Source of the DNA: Ficedula albicollis
Taxonomy: Eukaryota > Chordata > Aves > Passeriformes > Muscicapidae
DNA: 64,000 nucleotides
Reading direction: 5' to 3'
Assembly: GCF_000247815.1 (NCBI RefSeq)
Contig: NC_021674.1
Coordinates: 13,839,562-13,903,561, forward strand
Below are positions 40,928 through 54,669 of the stretch, piece by piece (within the stretch, counting starts at the first letter, position 1; each line of letters starts with the position of its first letter). The notes under the pieces are model-generated. The model worked only from the letters and a program-made list of their open reading frames with translations. It had not been told where the DNA came from and searched no databases. Made by a program: the position numbers and the translations under genes.

Positions 40928-43900
40928 GTATCTTTTAAATAATACCAAGAGTAGGGATAGGAAAATCGTAGCACATTTGAATGTTGGAAGGCTCAATAAC
41001 GAGACTCGCTTTTGGATCCGGTGGCTTTTGCCAGGCTGAACGCTCTGGGGTCAGGGACAAATTGGACTGGTTTTGCCCTGAAAATATTATGGCTAATGAC
41101 ATAATGACTGAACCTTCCTAGCAAAAAGCTTGATTTTTCTTTTAAACTTTACTTTCTTCTCCTCTCTCCCAGCCTGCTGTACACTCTTCACCAATAGTTC
41201 AACTGGAAGACAGAACAAACAAAGCAAAACCCAAAAGGGCTAAGCTTTTGTGGTTCTTTTACTGTAGCAATTAAATTACTGCAGCACTGTATTGTGCCAA
41301 GTGATGTCAACATTGAGACTGTGGTGTGAACCTTTCTTTTGGGAGTGAAACTAGAAATATAAATCTTGATGAGGGAAGAGTTCAAGTCATCATTATCCGT
41401 CCATTTTCACTGGGAAAATGAACAAATATTGTTATATGTTTCATCTCAAGGTCTTCCTAGTTTAAGGGATCCTGGCTTTTGTAACATAAAGTGTTTTCTG
41501 AAAACAATAAAAAACCCAATAATGAAAAAAAATCTCTAAGCAAACAACAGGCTGTTATGAAAGAAGCCTGTTCCATTTAGACTCTCTTTTTTCACTGCTA
41601 TTACTTTTTCTATTAAAATTTTTCAAAGCAAGAAAGGATTCCTCACTGCAGCTCTTCCCTTGAAAAAACAGCAGTCAGACCATAATTTGAGGAGGAATTT
41701 CTGGGTACTAATTCAATATAAATAAAAAATGAAGGCAAGGAATGCTGGGTTTACCACCTGCCTATCAGGTTTTCCATCAATCATAAATACTTGTTTGGGT
41801 TCTGAATTATAGCCCACAGGTAGAGAACTGACTTAAACATGACCTGTGATGCAAAATAAGAGGAATTCAGCTAAAATTGTCACGTACCAAATATACCTGC
41901 CAGGCTGAGGGCACAGCCTAAACCAATTAGTCCTTGGTTTCTGCAGCTCTGGCACCTATCACACCAGTTTGTATTCTAACAGTTGGGATTGCCCAGAGCT
42001 GCAAAACCTAAGGTCTCTTCACACTTACACATTGCTCTCTCAAGCCATGCCCTTCTGACATCCAGAGCACTTTGAGTGGAATGCACTAAATCAAAAGTAT
42101 TTGTCCCTTATGTGTCTTGTCGTTTTCAGGTTTTGGAATTTTCTAAGCATTTACTAGATCTTAATGTTTCATAAGAAAAATCTGAGTGAGGTGTTTTCCT
42201 GCCTCTTTGCTTTTTTTTTTCCTATCAGGTTTCTTTTCACAATGTGCTTTTCATCTGGGAAAATTACGCCGTTTTAAGTTTATTATTATTTCTGAGGCAG
42301 TTTACTGAGTGACAGTGAGTTTTTGTTTTTGTCTTTCTTCCTTCATCTTAAAATATTTATGTTGCAAGCATTGTTGGACATATGCCTTAATTGTATTGTA
42401 TAAATAACAAGAATTCTCCCGTAGAGGAAAACATAATGCAGAGTAAATGTACTTGCATATTTTCACCCCGGGGCTATATTTGATCCACAATGTTGTGACA
42501 ACCACGCTGGTGCCTTACCAGCTAAATTAATCTCTTCCTCCTGAAATGCAAAATCCTTACTATCATTTGAAGATATAGCAAATACCAACCATGATTGTGC
42601 TAAAAAATGTATTGCTTCCAGACCATTGGTGTGTGATGCATGGGCATACCAATCTCAGCCTTTGAGGAGCACAATATTGAAGAAGCTTTGAGAGCAGAGA
42701 ATCAGGGAAGGAGTGAGCAATAGCCCAGGGCACTCAGTTTCCACCAAGGGACTGGTCAGTGCTGAGCTGTGCTTGGGGAGAGGGAGAAAGCAGTACACAG
42801 GATCATGGCTGGGGAGAGCAGACATGTGCACATGTGATTATCCTGCACCATTTTTTTTCCTCCTCTCCCTTAACAGACATGGTTCCTGTATAGTTCTTTC
42901 AGTAAAGTATTTGATATAAGTTTGTATAAATCTTTTAAAGAATAAATTTTTTATCAAGTTTCTGAAGGCACAGGTAAAGGCTTCAGCCCTTTCCAGTTCA
43001 CATTTTCAAGCTTAGTTGCAGTGATGATGGGAAAAATTTTTCAACAATTTTTGTTTTTTTAAAGTGCTCTAGTGGTGCCATTAGATCAGCAGACACCCGC
43101 AGAGCTGGTGCCCATCTGCCGTCACACAGAGATGTCGCTCTGCAACCAGGAGGAACCTGGAGCACACAAGATCCTCAGAAGATTTTCAGGCAATCTCACC
43201 ACGGTGGTTTTCTCACCACTGCACACCTGGTCCTAGTCCAGGTAATGCTCGACATCAGTAGAGACTTGCTGCTGTTCACAGGATTTCTTTAGAAAGCAGG
43301 AAAGAAAAACATTCCTATGAAATGTGCCACTCCTTTAGGTCTGAAACTATATTCAGCCACTGTAGCTTTCCCCATCTTCTGCTTGTTTGATGTCAGATAT
43401 TTCACCCACAATTTCTGATCTGAGGGAAATGTTGTTTTAAATCGAGGTTTTGAAGTGGATCCTTCAAAAGGTCTGATCTGAGCATGGTTTTCTCTGCACT
43501 TTTGAAAGCATGAATGTTCTTAAAAGCTCCAGTAATGTGATGTTCATTGGTGCACTCTGTGTTTCTAGTAATTTTTTTATGGTAAATTAGACTTCCTCTG
43601 TAATCATAGTGAAACAGGGAAGGAATGACCTGCAACATGGGCAAGGTTTTCTGTGCCAGTTTATATGTCTGGATAGCTTTGAAGATGTTACAGGGTTTAA
43701 AAAGATCAAGAACATTGATCTTCATTTTAAGTCTCTGAAAAAAAATTAATCTGATTTATGTCTTGTGGAAATTTCCCAAGTCGAATAACACAGAAATAAA
43801 GGAAGAATTGCTGCATTTTGTGAAAACTTATTTTGCTGAAAGAAAGCATGGGAAGCATTTTTTATGGTTATTTCTTGGTTTGTTTTTCTTAGCTTTGTCC

Positions 43901-46900
43901 TACATTTACAAAACTGTTGGTATGGATTGCTGCAATGTGTTTTATCTTCTCATCTACATGCGAAATTTCCTGCAAGCCAAACTCAGATAACAGAAAAATG
44001 ATAGCTGATTAGACCAGCTTGTTAGGTTATCCTTGATTCTAGTGAGAAATGCTTGTGACAAATTGTGCTAAGATAACTTGCCTTTGCATTTAAAATTAAT
44101 ATATTATCCATACTGGAAATATTAGCATCCTCCAACAGTGCTGGGAAGGGCAGTGTCAGCATTGCAGGTGGCTCTAAACAGAAAGGGACTCAAACACCTT
44201 TACTCCTTAACCCTGCTGCCTCATTTCTCAAGGACAGTCTTCTATCATCTTTCACTGAAATCAGGTTTATCAGAGGGGCAATTAAATAGATTCTTCTGCA
44301 CTCATGGTATTACAGCACATATTTGCTTGGCTGTCAAACTTAGGTTTCACTGGTGTAGACCATTGCTTTCTGTGCCTGTGCACCTGCACTGCTGCAGGGA
44401 AAAGCCTGCACTGTTGTGCAAGGGTCTTCCTGTACCAGTGCCACCAAAGGAAGAAACTCACTGGCAACTTTGAACACAAGTTTAAAAAAAAATAAAAAAC
44501 TGTATTTCAAACTGTAAAAAAGAAGCAATCTATCTCAAAGCCAGGAACTGAATGCTCTCTAATTAATGTCCATCTTTCCTGGTGTTTGTTTGGGGCATTA
44601 TTTTGTTATTTAAATGAAATTAAATTTTATTGTTGAGAGTAATCTGATGGGGGAAAAAGCCTTTTAAAAATGGCATTGAAGAAGGTGGTGCTGAACATAA
44701 TTTATTTCTGCATAGCTAGGGGGGGATTAATGTATTTGCCTCGAGTTCTTACATTAGTATTCCCAGCTACTGGAAAACAAAAATCATAGGGTTTCAGTTT
44801 GGTTTGGATTTTTTTTTTCTTTTGAGCAGTTTGCCCTAGGTGATATGCTTACTAGTTAGAATTTAAAAAGCCATTACTTTTTACCTAATTTATTTCTACC
44901 CCTGTAGGCTCTTACTTTCTCACAGGAAATAAGGAGGGCTCTTAGCAGCTTTTATTTGGATGTATTATACTTCTTTTTTTGTTGTTCCCCAAGCATGCTG
45001 AAGCTATCACTACAGCTGGACACAGATCCTGACTTTGAACCCAGACTGACCCATTTATTACCACAGACTCATGTAGGTCTCAAAAGCCTTTTCTTTGATA
45101 CGTATATCAGTAATACAGAGATTTTGGCATTATTACAGCATGAAACCAGGTGAACAAAACCTTTTTTTTCTCCAGTAAACCATGTGACCAAGAAAAAAGA
45201 GAATCAGGTCTCTTCTGAGCACTTTTTTCTCCCCTCTCCATAACAATTGCAGCATTTGCCCCCTGAATTACTTTGGGGGAAGTTTTATCACAAACTGCTG
45301 CTGCTGCTTCCCAATGCCAAAATGTGAGTAACTCAGAGAATGCTGAAGACAAAATATTTCACACACGATATACAAGATTTTGGGCTAGCCAGTATTTGGA
45401 CTCTCACTTGAGACAAAGTACAGAGTGTTTTAACAGGAAGAAAAGGGCTCATTGTGTCTCCCCGTAGGATTGTGTTTTGTCATGATATACATCATTCCTA
45501 CTGGGTTTTTCCTTTCTTTCCTATTCTTTTGGCTAGGAAAACACAAGAGTACAGCATTTGTGCAGGCCTGCACAAAGATGATGGCCTGTGTCTGTTTCAG
45601 TAACCTGGTATTTGCTGTTACCCTGTCATGATCACTGTGGGTATGATGGTGGGAGTCCTGCTCCCACCCAGACATAGAATCTAAAGAGAACAGGGCAAGA
45701 AAGGGGCTTAGCACTGATCTTTGCAGGTGACAGAGAGGCTGAAACATCCACTACCTGCCCCTTTGGGGAGGATTAAAATTAATCTGGCCACAAATAGTTC
45801 AGATAGACAAGGATGGAGCTGGAGAACTGTTCCAGTTTTGCTGTTTCAGCACATCAAGGAGGTATGAAAACAAGTGCACTGCTTAGCTCAGCCTGCTCAG
45901 CAATGCCAGGATAACCCACTGCAGGAGTTACAAGGCCAGTGTTGTGGGCTGGGCTTGCTGTTGGGAGCATGCTGGTGGTGCTAGTGGTGCAGCTGTACCC
46001 TTGGGAAACACCTCTGCCAGAGGATGCTGCCAAGAACTGCATTATCCAAGGATTTGCATTAGCATCTGGCCTTTGGTTACAGACTCTGAACTGTGTTTAT
46101 TCCTTTCTTGGGAATCAAGAGGCAATTTTCCTGGATAAATTTGTAAAAATGGGTGACACAAATTCATAGGGCCAGCTCACTCTCCTCTGCCTGAATCCAG
46201 TAGCAGCCCCAAATCAGTTTCCTTTGGAGAGACATTTTTGGGACTTTGCAGTATCAGAAGTTCTTGCTTGTACTGGGTAAAATTTATCCAACATGCTTTG
46301 AAATCGTGGATTTGATGGTTGTCCAAATCTGGAATGCTCAGGGAGGTGGATATTGGTGGATATTGATTGCTGCTTGTCAGTCCCAGTGTGTTCACACTCT
46401 GGAACACATGAGGAACAGTTTCCAAAGATAAAGTGGTGTCCAACCCCATAGTGTCTCGAATCTGTGACATCAAGTTCTTGGACGTGAGGCATTACAGGTG
46501 CTTCTGGTGTCCTAGGAAACAGTTATTGTGCAAGAATTGTACATCCTGGAGGATGCTAATCTGCTAAGGGAAATATTGCCTGTAAACATAAGGGCTAAAG
46601 TGAAAGACACGAATCCCTAAATTCTTGTATTGTAGTTAATACGATAATTGTGGCTGTTTATTTGTATTTTTAAGGGACAGCAGGTACATTAGATGTATTT
46701 TATATCAGTATGTGGTACATATAAACTGAATAAATTTATGCTCTCTATTGAATCTAATTCACATTATATTTATTTTGCTTTCCATTAACAGCTAAACTAA
46801 TAAAGATGCAAACAAGCTAAACAATTAGAAATATTTATGCATTTATTCTACCTCATTTACTCAGACATACTCGAGTTCCTTTTGGCGCTGCTGTGAGAGT

Positions 46901-47439
46901 CACCTACCTTCACCAAAAACCCACCAGAAGAAAATTTTAGCCAGGGTCTTGACCTTGAGCATTATTGTTTAAGTCCATGGAGAAGAAGCCTCTGTTATGA
47001 GTAGATTTATATCTTCCTTTGCTGTAAGGGTTTCCAATCAGCAAGGGAAAGGAGCCCCTCTGGAGAGTTTTGTGTGTGAGGCAGCCAGTGACAGCCACAT
47101 ACACCTGGTGACCTCTCAGGTGCATCACTGCTTCACCAAATCAACTCCTTCTACTAAATCCAAGCCGAAGAATTACCAGTCCCTTTCCTCCCTGGACTGC
47201 CATATACAAATAATGCTACGATTCAGCACACTGCCCTCGTCAAAATGCAGTTCTACTCATTTTCTGGAAGCAGAGCTTTTACTTGCTGTCAGATTGACTC
47301 TCACAAAATTGTCTCACCTGCCTCTCAGTAGCCAGCAAGTAAAAATGTCTCTCCTACCAAATGAATGGCATTGCTTGAGAAACTACTCATTGAGAGCTAG
47401 GTCAAAAAGCGCTGATGTTTGAAACTCTTGTAGCATATT
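40928..47439. other. Long non-coding stretch
   Basis: No gene supported. A minus frame of 107 codons at 43402-43725 and a plus frame of 141 codons at 46997-47422 lack recognisable domains. A CpG-containing patch at about 43060-43270 differs slightly in composition from its surroundings but matches nothing I can name. A possible very diverged CR1 scrap near 46400 (CACTCTGGAACACATGAGG) is too short to call. Confidence 0.5.
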
Positions 47440-47571
47440 GGGGTTTTTTTTCTATTCAGTTTTATTTTCGGGTTTGGGTTTGGTTGGTTGGTTTGGTTTG
47501 GTTTGTTTTTTGGTTGTTTTTGTTTTGTGTGGTTTTTTTTTTGTTTTGTTTTGTTTGGTTTTTTTGTTTTT

Positions 47572-47621
<50 letters not shown>
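47440..47621 (+). repeat. T/G-rich low-complexity block ending in poly-T
   Basis: GGTTT and GTTTT units (TTTGGTTGGTTGGTTTGG and similar) lead into an almost pure T run from about 47571 to 47620, followed by GCAGCTCTATCAGG. It could be the reverse-complement poly-A end of an old retroposed insert on the minus strand, or a plain simple repeat. The Phe-rich plus frames and Lys-rich minus frame across it are composition effects. Confidence 0.85.
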
Positions 47622-47622
<1 letters not shown>

Positions 47623-47929
47623 AGCTCTATCAGGCTCTGACCTTTCCCGTGCAGGTAATCAAAGCACACAGATATGTGCTTCCATCTTCCCAAACCTGGC
47701 ATCCCATCCCTGGGTCCTTCCATCTTCCGGTTCCCCATTTATCCAAAGCAGCAACTGGTTCTGCAGCTCACCAGCTTTCCTACCCTGCTGATCTGTTTCC
47801 TACTTCCCCAAACCAGGAACTCTGTCAAACGCAGTTCTCTTTCCTTGATTGCCATATCTACTTCCTTGTCATACTCAGGATTATTCTGAACAATATAATT
47901 AAATTAATGTAATAACTTCCATTTTTTCT

Positions 47930-48024
47930 GTGCTGGGTTGTTTGATTTTTTGTTTGTTTAGGGGAGTTTTTTGGGTTTGTTTTGGTTTGGTTTGGTTTTT
48001 TGTTTTTTGTTTTTTTTTTTTTTT
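47930..48024 (+). repeat. Second T/G-rich low-complexity block
   Basis: Same style as the block at 47440: TTTGTTTGTTTAGGGG, then TTTTGGTTTGGTTTGG, then a T run at about 48009-48023. The two blocks flank about 300 bp of normal sequence. Confidence 0.85.
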
Positions 48025-51000
48025 GTTATTCTAACTGTTGTAACTGTTTCATTTTCCTGGTAAATGATTAAGCATGTACTTGTTCTAATTTTCAGTGCCT
48101 GCAGGTGGTAGTGAGCAGAGCTGTCTCCAGCCCTGCTCTGTAAACAATACAGGTATTATTCTTCATGAAAATCACAGTGTAGCTTTCTATAGCACAGAAA
48201 GTAGCTCTAGGCACCAAGCTTTGAATGGTGAAATAACATTATAATTTAAATGTTAGCTCATGTTTACAAAAGGGAATACCACAGTCAAAGTGGCTACTAC
48301 AGCACAAATTGTTCATTCTGGCCAAGAAGGCATCTGTAACTTGTATTCTCATGGGCTGATAAATTCAGACTGGAGGTGGTTAACACCTGAAAAAGGTACT
48401 TGAACCAGTAACTTTTCCTGCATGTCTACTATGAACCTGGTTTTGGGCTTGTAGGGGATGGCCTTCTGTTGATTAACTGGTTCTGCTCACCAGCTTTCAT
48501 CCAAAGGAAAAGGCTTCACAACTGTACCATGTACACTTCAGGATTGCACTGCTGTGCTTTGCACTGGAAACAAAGGAGGAACATGTATTTGAATCTGGGA
48601 CTACCTTTCAAATGCTTTACAGGCCTGCATGGTTGGTTATAATTAAATTGTCTCATCATTTGAGTAATTAATATAATGGTGGTAAAAATAACTGTTTCCA
48701 AGAAGTGTTTGTTGTCTTCACAAATGGTTTTGAAAACTGCAGCTCCAGAGTTGCACAACAGCCTTTCAGCAGTTAAAGATGAGTATAAAACACCCCTCTA
48801 GACTAGGAATTAAACTAAACAGGGGTAGTTTTCAGGGCAACAAGCAGATGAAGAGATATAATCTTGCCTACAACAGCCTTTCTGTATTTTCTAGCTAAGT
48901 ACTGATGAGTGCTTAAAGGTGAGATTTGTTTTGATGAGATGGATGATATTGCAATTTTGTCTGCAGATATGCAAGTAACAGTAAAACAAAGAAATTCAGC
49001 AGCTATTTGCATCAATTCTGCCCATACAGATCTGTGTGTGGTCCGAATTCTCTTTTTGTTCATATACTTCTGATCAAGCATTGTAACCACAGTGTCACTA
49101 TCACACAGAAGTGGACATCTGAGACAGGACAGTGCAGAGCCTTTCAGTGCTGCTGCTTTGTGCTGACAAGATGGGGTATCCCATGGTTGTTCATCTGGCA
49201 ATGCACATGGATATTAATTCCTCAAGGTTAAGGCATTTCTTCTCCATGACTTTGAAACTTGTGCTTCTCTATAAAAATGATGCCTATTCTGTGGAAAAAA
49301 AAAAAAGAGTAACAGTGCTTAAGTCAATGATAATCCTCCTTTCTCTACAACTAAATATTAGCCATCACTAGAGAAATTCTCCTGTTGTAAAAACATTAAA
49401 ATATTAATCTCTTTTTACCTTTCAGGGGACTGTGGGAGAGAGAAAATGAAAAATAAAACTTTAAGATGCCTGTGTAAACAACTTTTTAATAGAATGGGAT
49501 CTTGTCTTTGTATTTAGTGCAGTAACTTTAGACTCTCAGCTGTTGCTCAGTTAATGTTCATTAATCCATACACTAATTACTGAGTCTGACAGTGGAGATG
49601 TATAAATAGGAATGCAAAGTGTGGACAGATGAAAGTGGAGTTAGCATGGAAAATGGAGTTAGTAGTGGTGTATTTTCAAGTGAGTAATAATATATTATGA
49701 GATTAATAGGTTTAGCTTTCCACAAGGTGTCAAAAACAGGGCAAAAGTGATTCTTATCACAGGATGTTAGAGACAAACTGGTGTAGAGTAAATTTCCCCT
49801 TTCAAGAGGAACTTGCTCTGACATTGAGAAAACAAATCAGCAAATTATTAGAAGCAAACAATGAAAATTCATTGACATGTTTGCAATTCGTTGCAAATTC
49901 AGCAGTAGCTTCAGAGGACAAAGTTATCTTCACACATCTCTTTGACATTGTTAAGTATCTCTAATGACAAACATAAAGAAAACATCCACTCTTAAGTCAA
50001 TTTTTTGTGCCTTAGTGCAGACTAGTGCAATACATTTTCTACTCAGTGAATTACTTTTTTGTGCTACATATACACATAGTGTAATTGTTACAAATAGCAG
50101 AGTTTTTCTTATGGTAGCTGGTCTGAGTATTCCACCTTGATATGCTTTGTTCCTTTATTAAATTGGAAAAGGGGATGGGAATTAAAAAGGGTACATTTTC
50201 ATCACTTGCAGGTTGCACACTCACTCTACAGGAGCACTGTCTCTCCCATCCCGGGCTGGTGGCAGAAAAGAGCTCACAAGTCCTCTCCATTGCTTCAGCA
50301 ACTTTATGGCAGAAATACGAATTTAAACCCTGCTTTCTGTTTTTAAAACTATAACATGTCTCATAACTAATGCAGGCCAAGTATATTTTGTTATCAAGAA
50401 ATTAAGAAATGCCTTATAATCCAAAAGGATAATAATTGTGAGGAAGTCAAGGTTTGTATATTCCCCTTCTCACCAAACTGCTTTCTTGGGATGGGATAAA
50501 GCATTACATTTCTCTAGGAGTGAGTAAGAGTTTTGTCTGTTAATCTCAAAATGCATAAAAAGCTTAAATCCTTTTGGGGTAGGGGGAGGGTAGAAGAGGC
50601 TTGATAGTATCAGAAAATTGTGAGCAACATAAAATGAGGTTAGAAGAGAAATTCTGAAAGAACTGTGCTACCCAGGCAAGGCATATAATTCATCTAATAA
50701 CTCTGAAGAGTTCTTTTTTTCTGAAATATGACGGTCTTTTCCTTTTCAGTGTCCTCTAGTTGCATGGAATGGCAACACCTCACTCCTACCAACAGCCCAG
50801 CAGGCAGCTGCCAAAATGCAGTATTTTCTGAGATGTGTTGCAGTCACTTCTTTGAGAAATTAAGTGTTACTTAAGAAACTCTGAGTAAAGGTAAGGGCTC
50901 TCACAAGGCTTCCGAACATTTTGAATATCTTTACTTGACAGAATACCCAACTACATAGAAAACATGATCAAGCTTACAAGGAGCAGGAATGAGGATTAAA

Positions 51001-51560
51001 AATGACAAGAGGGATTAGCCCACTGAGACAACGGATGAAAGTCACTACTCATAACATGGGATTTAATAATTTTTCAAAATCTACTGTCACTAATGGATTG
51101 TTGATGTATGGCTCCTAAAAGTTCTGGCAGCTCAGCAGAGGTATTGACAATTTTGATTTGCATTGAAGTCATTACACTCAATTTCACCTTTTTTCCCCCT
51201 TTATCTGTTTCTTTCTCTTCTTCTTCTTTTAGCATTAGCAAGTGACAGTTTATTGAGTTCTTTCTTTTCTTCAGACACTTACTAGACCTAGGCATACTGA
51301 TAGAAGAAAGAGCCATGAAGTTTCACAGTGGTGAGCCATCTCCAGCTGCTGCACCTTTAGAGTATGAATGGATGGTTAGTAGTGGACGGTTGCCCCTGCA
51401 TAGCTTTGATAGGCAGCATGATTTGGCTTTGTGCTGCACTGTCTGAACTATGTCAGAACTCACTGCCTTTTTCTTTAAGGCCAAAACTTGCCAAACAGAT
51501 GACAGTGTTAGTTTTCCTGAAACTGGCAAAGGAAAATAGTGGTAAATATCCTGTTCTGCA
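48025..51560. other. Non-coding stretch
   Basis: No gene or recognisable element. Short frames on both strands (48815-49201 minus, 50051-50380 minus) have no family features. Confidence 0.5.
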
Positions 51561-51599
51561 TAGGCTGTGTGTCATTTGTTATCAGTTGACGGCATTAAT

Positions 51600-52060
51600 T
51601 GCTGTATTAAATACAGAATAGATAGTGTAGCTGTATGACTAGGCTCCTTTCTTTGTTCCACTGTGAGGACAGGTACCAGGTATACTCCAGCTCTTATCAG
51701 ACAGGTATCAGCTGGGTCTGGACGGGGTTCCTGTGGCTCAACCCTTGAACAGCGGCACTGACCCACAGCAGGCGCTTCAATTGCAAAAGCACAGGAGCTT
51801 GCACCTTTGTGTAAGGACAATATTTGTGACTAAATATCTGTGTGGAGGCTCTGTGTGCCATGTAACTCCCTGGGCTGGTGGCTGGCACCTGCCTGGGAAT
51901 GTAACACTGTCTCACTCGTAGGCGCTCAAGATAAAAGAGAACCTTTGTGGAGCTGAGCGCTGCGTGTTCCCCCGAGGAGGAATCTGCAGTGAAATAAATG
52001 CCTATCTCTGTAGGAACCATTCGTGCAACTACACTACTGTGGTAGCCCCTCCTGTGTACG
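51600..52060 (+). mobile_element. LTR-like fragment with TATA-type and poly-A signals
   Basis: On the plus strand an ATAAAAGA box (51931) is followed after about 62 bp by AATAAA (51993-51998), with GC-richer sequence between (GAGCTGAGCGCTGCGTGTTC). This compact spacing is typical of the U3-R boundary of simple retroviral LTRs. A TGTAGCTGTATGAC word at about 51627 could be the left end. I could not find a matching CA end with target duplications or a primer-binding site, so the bounds are approximate. The alternative is a small gene promoter, but no coding frame follows. Confidence 0.45.
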
Positions 52061-52237
52061 TTTAGAAATAGGACAGCATTTTAAAAAGTCTGTTCTCTAC
52101 GAACCAACTTTTCTTTTTCCCAGACATGCTATATTTTTTCTTTTCTTGGGTGTCAATCTCTCATTACCCAGAGACCAAGCTCTTCTATCCAGTAATGTAT
52201 ATGTTACAGGAGCTGAAATATTCTGACCTCTGAAAGG

Positions 52238-53486
52238 TGTAGTGGTTTTGATTCACCAATTTGAGATTTTCCTGGCCAATGCACCAACTATTGTGGTTTA
52301 GCGCTGGCCAAATCGCCTGTGCACTCACTAGCATTTTTTACTCATTTCCTGCTGTGAAATAGGATTAGGAGGATGGCAAAAAAGGCTCAGACTTTGAAGG
52401 GTGTAAAGAAGAACTTTATTAACAGAAACTAAGAGAAAAAAAATAAGAAGAATCAGAATAAAACTTTCAGAACACTTCTCCTCCCCCTAAACCTCTTTTC
52501 TTCCACACTGACAATGTATAGAAATAAATCACTCAGTTTACCATCTCTAAAATAATCTTCCTTGAATTTACTTAGGGAGAGGAGTATCTCTCTTCAGTCT
52601 ATGGAGACGTCTCCACAAGAAACAGTTCTCTTGTGACTTTGATGTCACAGTGATCAGCCACCCAGGAGAACGGAAATCTGATCACTACGTAAAAGTCCAT
52701 TCCTTGACTATAGTTTTCCCACAACCGTTATTGAGGACCAGGTCAACTTATGAGGCACATAAATTTAAGGATTAGCAGCTCAAGCAAGGGCTCTCTCCAT
52801 CTTTTGAAAACAGAGGTCTTTCTTCTTCTTCTTCCCTGGGGGCAAGAGACTTCATCACCCTTCTATCTCTCTCTCTCTTTTTCTTTTCAAACTTCTCATG
52901 GGATCATAGCTAGTTCAACATCTGCTTACTTTAGCATGAGTGCCTCTGGCCATGTCTATAGTTGGAATATTTCATCCACCCCATAAGCATTTCATAAGTT
53001 ATAGGGAAACAAGGGTTAAAATCTGATTTATCAATCATAATCTTCTCCATAGCTTAAAAAAAGAATTTCAGATCATGGCTCTCCTCATTCCCTTATCTGA
53101 GACCTGACTTTTCCTTCTTATCTGATTTTGATATCTCTCTGCTGTTTTTTGAGTGTGTCTTCATCTCTATCCCTTTCCTTCACTCAAGAGAGAGAACAAA
53201 GTGTCTGCAAGTCTCATCTGGGCAGTGAATGACTTCATATCTTGCCCGAAGTCTGCAGATGGTCCTGTGATCCATGCCGGGCTAGCTGGAGCCGTTTACA
53301 ATGGAGCATTCTTCAGCAGCCATGCTGGGGGGGAGACCAGGATTTTGGCAGCCCAGCTAGAACACCTTGGCACATCCAAGAACATAGCAGAAGTTCTCAG
53401 CGGCTTCTTTTTAAAAAAAAAAAAAATTATTTCCGTGGATGTCTCCTTCCTTCCTCACTAGATGTCATATGTGCAAAACCAGCACA
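52238..53486 (-). mobile_element. Solo LTR B, same family as A, opposite orientation
   Basis: Read on the minus strand it begins TGTGCTGGTTTTGCAC at 53486 and ends ACCACTACA at 52238. AAGG occurs directly outside both ends (52234-52237 and 53487-53490), or AAAGG if the terminal A is shared, consistent with a target-site duplication. Its minus-strand poly-A signal AATAAA is at 52415-52420. It matches LTR A block by block but lacks A's minisatellite, ATT/G expansion and about 140 bp near the 3' end. The intact termini and visible duplication suggest it is fairly well preserved. No internal viral genes remain. Confidence 0.86.
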
Positions 53487-53779
53487 AAGGCCCGCGTGTG
53501 AAATGTAATACCATGAACCTGCCATGGTATTTTCATTATTTGAATAAAAATCCCTCTAGTCCAGTAGGAGTTATGCTTCAATAAGAGCTTAGGAACAGAG
53601 AAGATCCTGTGAGCTCCCACCAGCACACAGGACATCTGAGGGAGGAGTAAAGGCACGGTCAGTGTCTGAACTAATTCTGCAACTTTTTGTAAACAACACA
53701 GCACCTGCTGGGCTGCAGCTGGGCTCACCTCTCCTTCTTCTAGACTAGCATTAAAAGAGAATGCATTAATAGGAAAGTT

Positions 53780-53792
53780 GGGGGGGGGGGAA

Positions 53793-53838
<46 letters not shown>
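53780..53838 (+). repeat. Poly-G tract broken by AA
   Basis: Eleven G, AA, then 46 G, followed by purine-rich sequence (AAAGGAAGAAAAAAG). Because it lies beside a natural purine tract it may be partly real. Its resemblance to the other G tracts makes an artefactual extension plausible. Confidence 0.7.
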
Positions 53839-53839
<1 letters not shown>

Positions 53840-54568
53840 AAGGAAGAAAAAAGAAAAAAACTAAGGGGAAAGGAGAGAGGAGTTGATCAGAGAAGGGATT
53901 GATCTGATGGGAAGCAACATCATGGATCACATCTTCATGGCAAAATTGAGCCTTCCCAAGATTAGCAGCTGGTGCCTGGGGTCAGATGTAGCCCTACTGC
54001 TCATCACACCTACCTGCTTTCTGGAAGGTGTGTATTGGTTGATATCTTAAAGATAGGAGAAAAAGTCAATTCCTGGACCAGTCAGCTCCTCCATTTTCTG
54101 TAGCATATAGCTAACCAAAACTCAATTAATTTACTGAACCTCGAATTTCTAGAGTCACTGAGATCTCATTTCACCATAACATCATTGCCAAAAGAGCCTC
54201 AGATTTTTGGTAAGCTATTACTTACCCTCTATTCTCTAAATATTCTCTGAAGTGGGTCATTCGGGAGACAGTTGCATTGCATGATATAAAAGCAGCAATG
54301 TAAATGTCTTTTGAATTATGTTCTTGCAGTTTTAGTAATAAAGAAACTGACCTAGAAGAGAGGATGGAAAAGAAGGAATGCTGCTGAAGTTTATATGCAG
54401 ACCTCTAGGTTTCATTAGCAGCATCAATTTTATGCAAAGCTTGTCAACCATCATGAAAATTCACCAACTCTGTAGAAGTGGTTTCACTGATAACTAACTG
54501 TAGATGCAGTTTTGATTTGAGGCTTTTTTCAGTTGTGCACACTTCAGACAGATAAAAACTCACCCATG

Positions 54569-54591
54569 TCAAACAAACTATGTTTGTTTGA
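54569..54591. repeat. 10-bp inverted repeat, 3-nt spacer
   Basis: TCAAACAAAC, TAT, GTTTGTTTGA. The arms are perfect complements. Each arm contains a forkhead-like TGTTTG/CAAACA word, so it could be a paired binding site, or simply a chance palindrome in AT-rich DNA. Confidence 0.6.
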
Positions 54592-54648
54592 ACAGGCTAT
54601 GACACCAAAATCCTGGATCTTTTAGAAATAGAGCCAGTTTTCTGTCAG

Positions 54649-54669
54649 CTGAGACTTTGAAAGTCTCAG
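54649..54669. repeat. 21-bp near-perfect palindrome
   Basis: CTGAGACTTT, G, AAAGTCTCAG. The 10-bp arms are perfect with a single central base. It lies about 60 bp right of the previous palindrome and is not linked to any gene. Confidence 0.6.

Noticed and set aside
46250..46480. Possible CR1 fragment (CACTCTGGAACACATGAGG)
   Set aside because: Only a short, weak match without the flanking CR1 3' motifs.
47397..47912. Phe-rich plus frames and Lys-rich minus frame of 113-165 codons
   Set aside because: Product of a poly-T/G low-complexity block; no non-repetitive conserved part.
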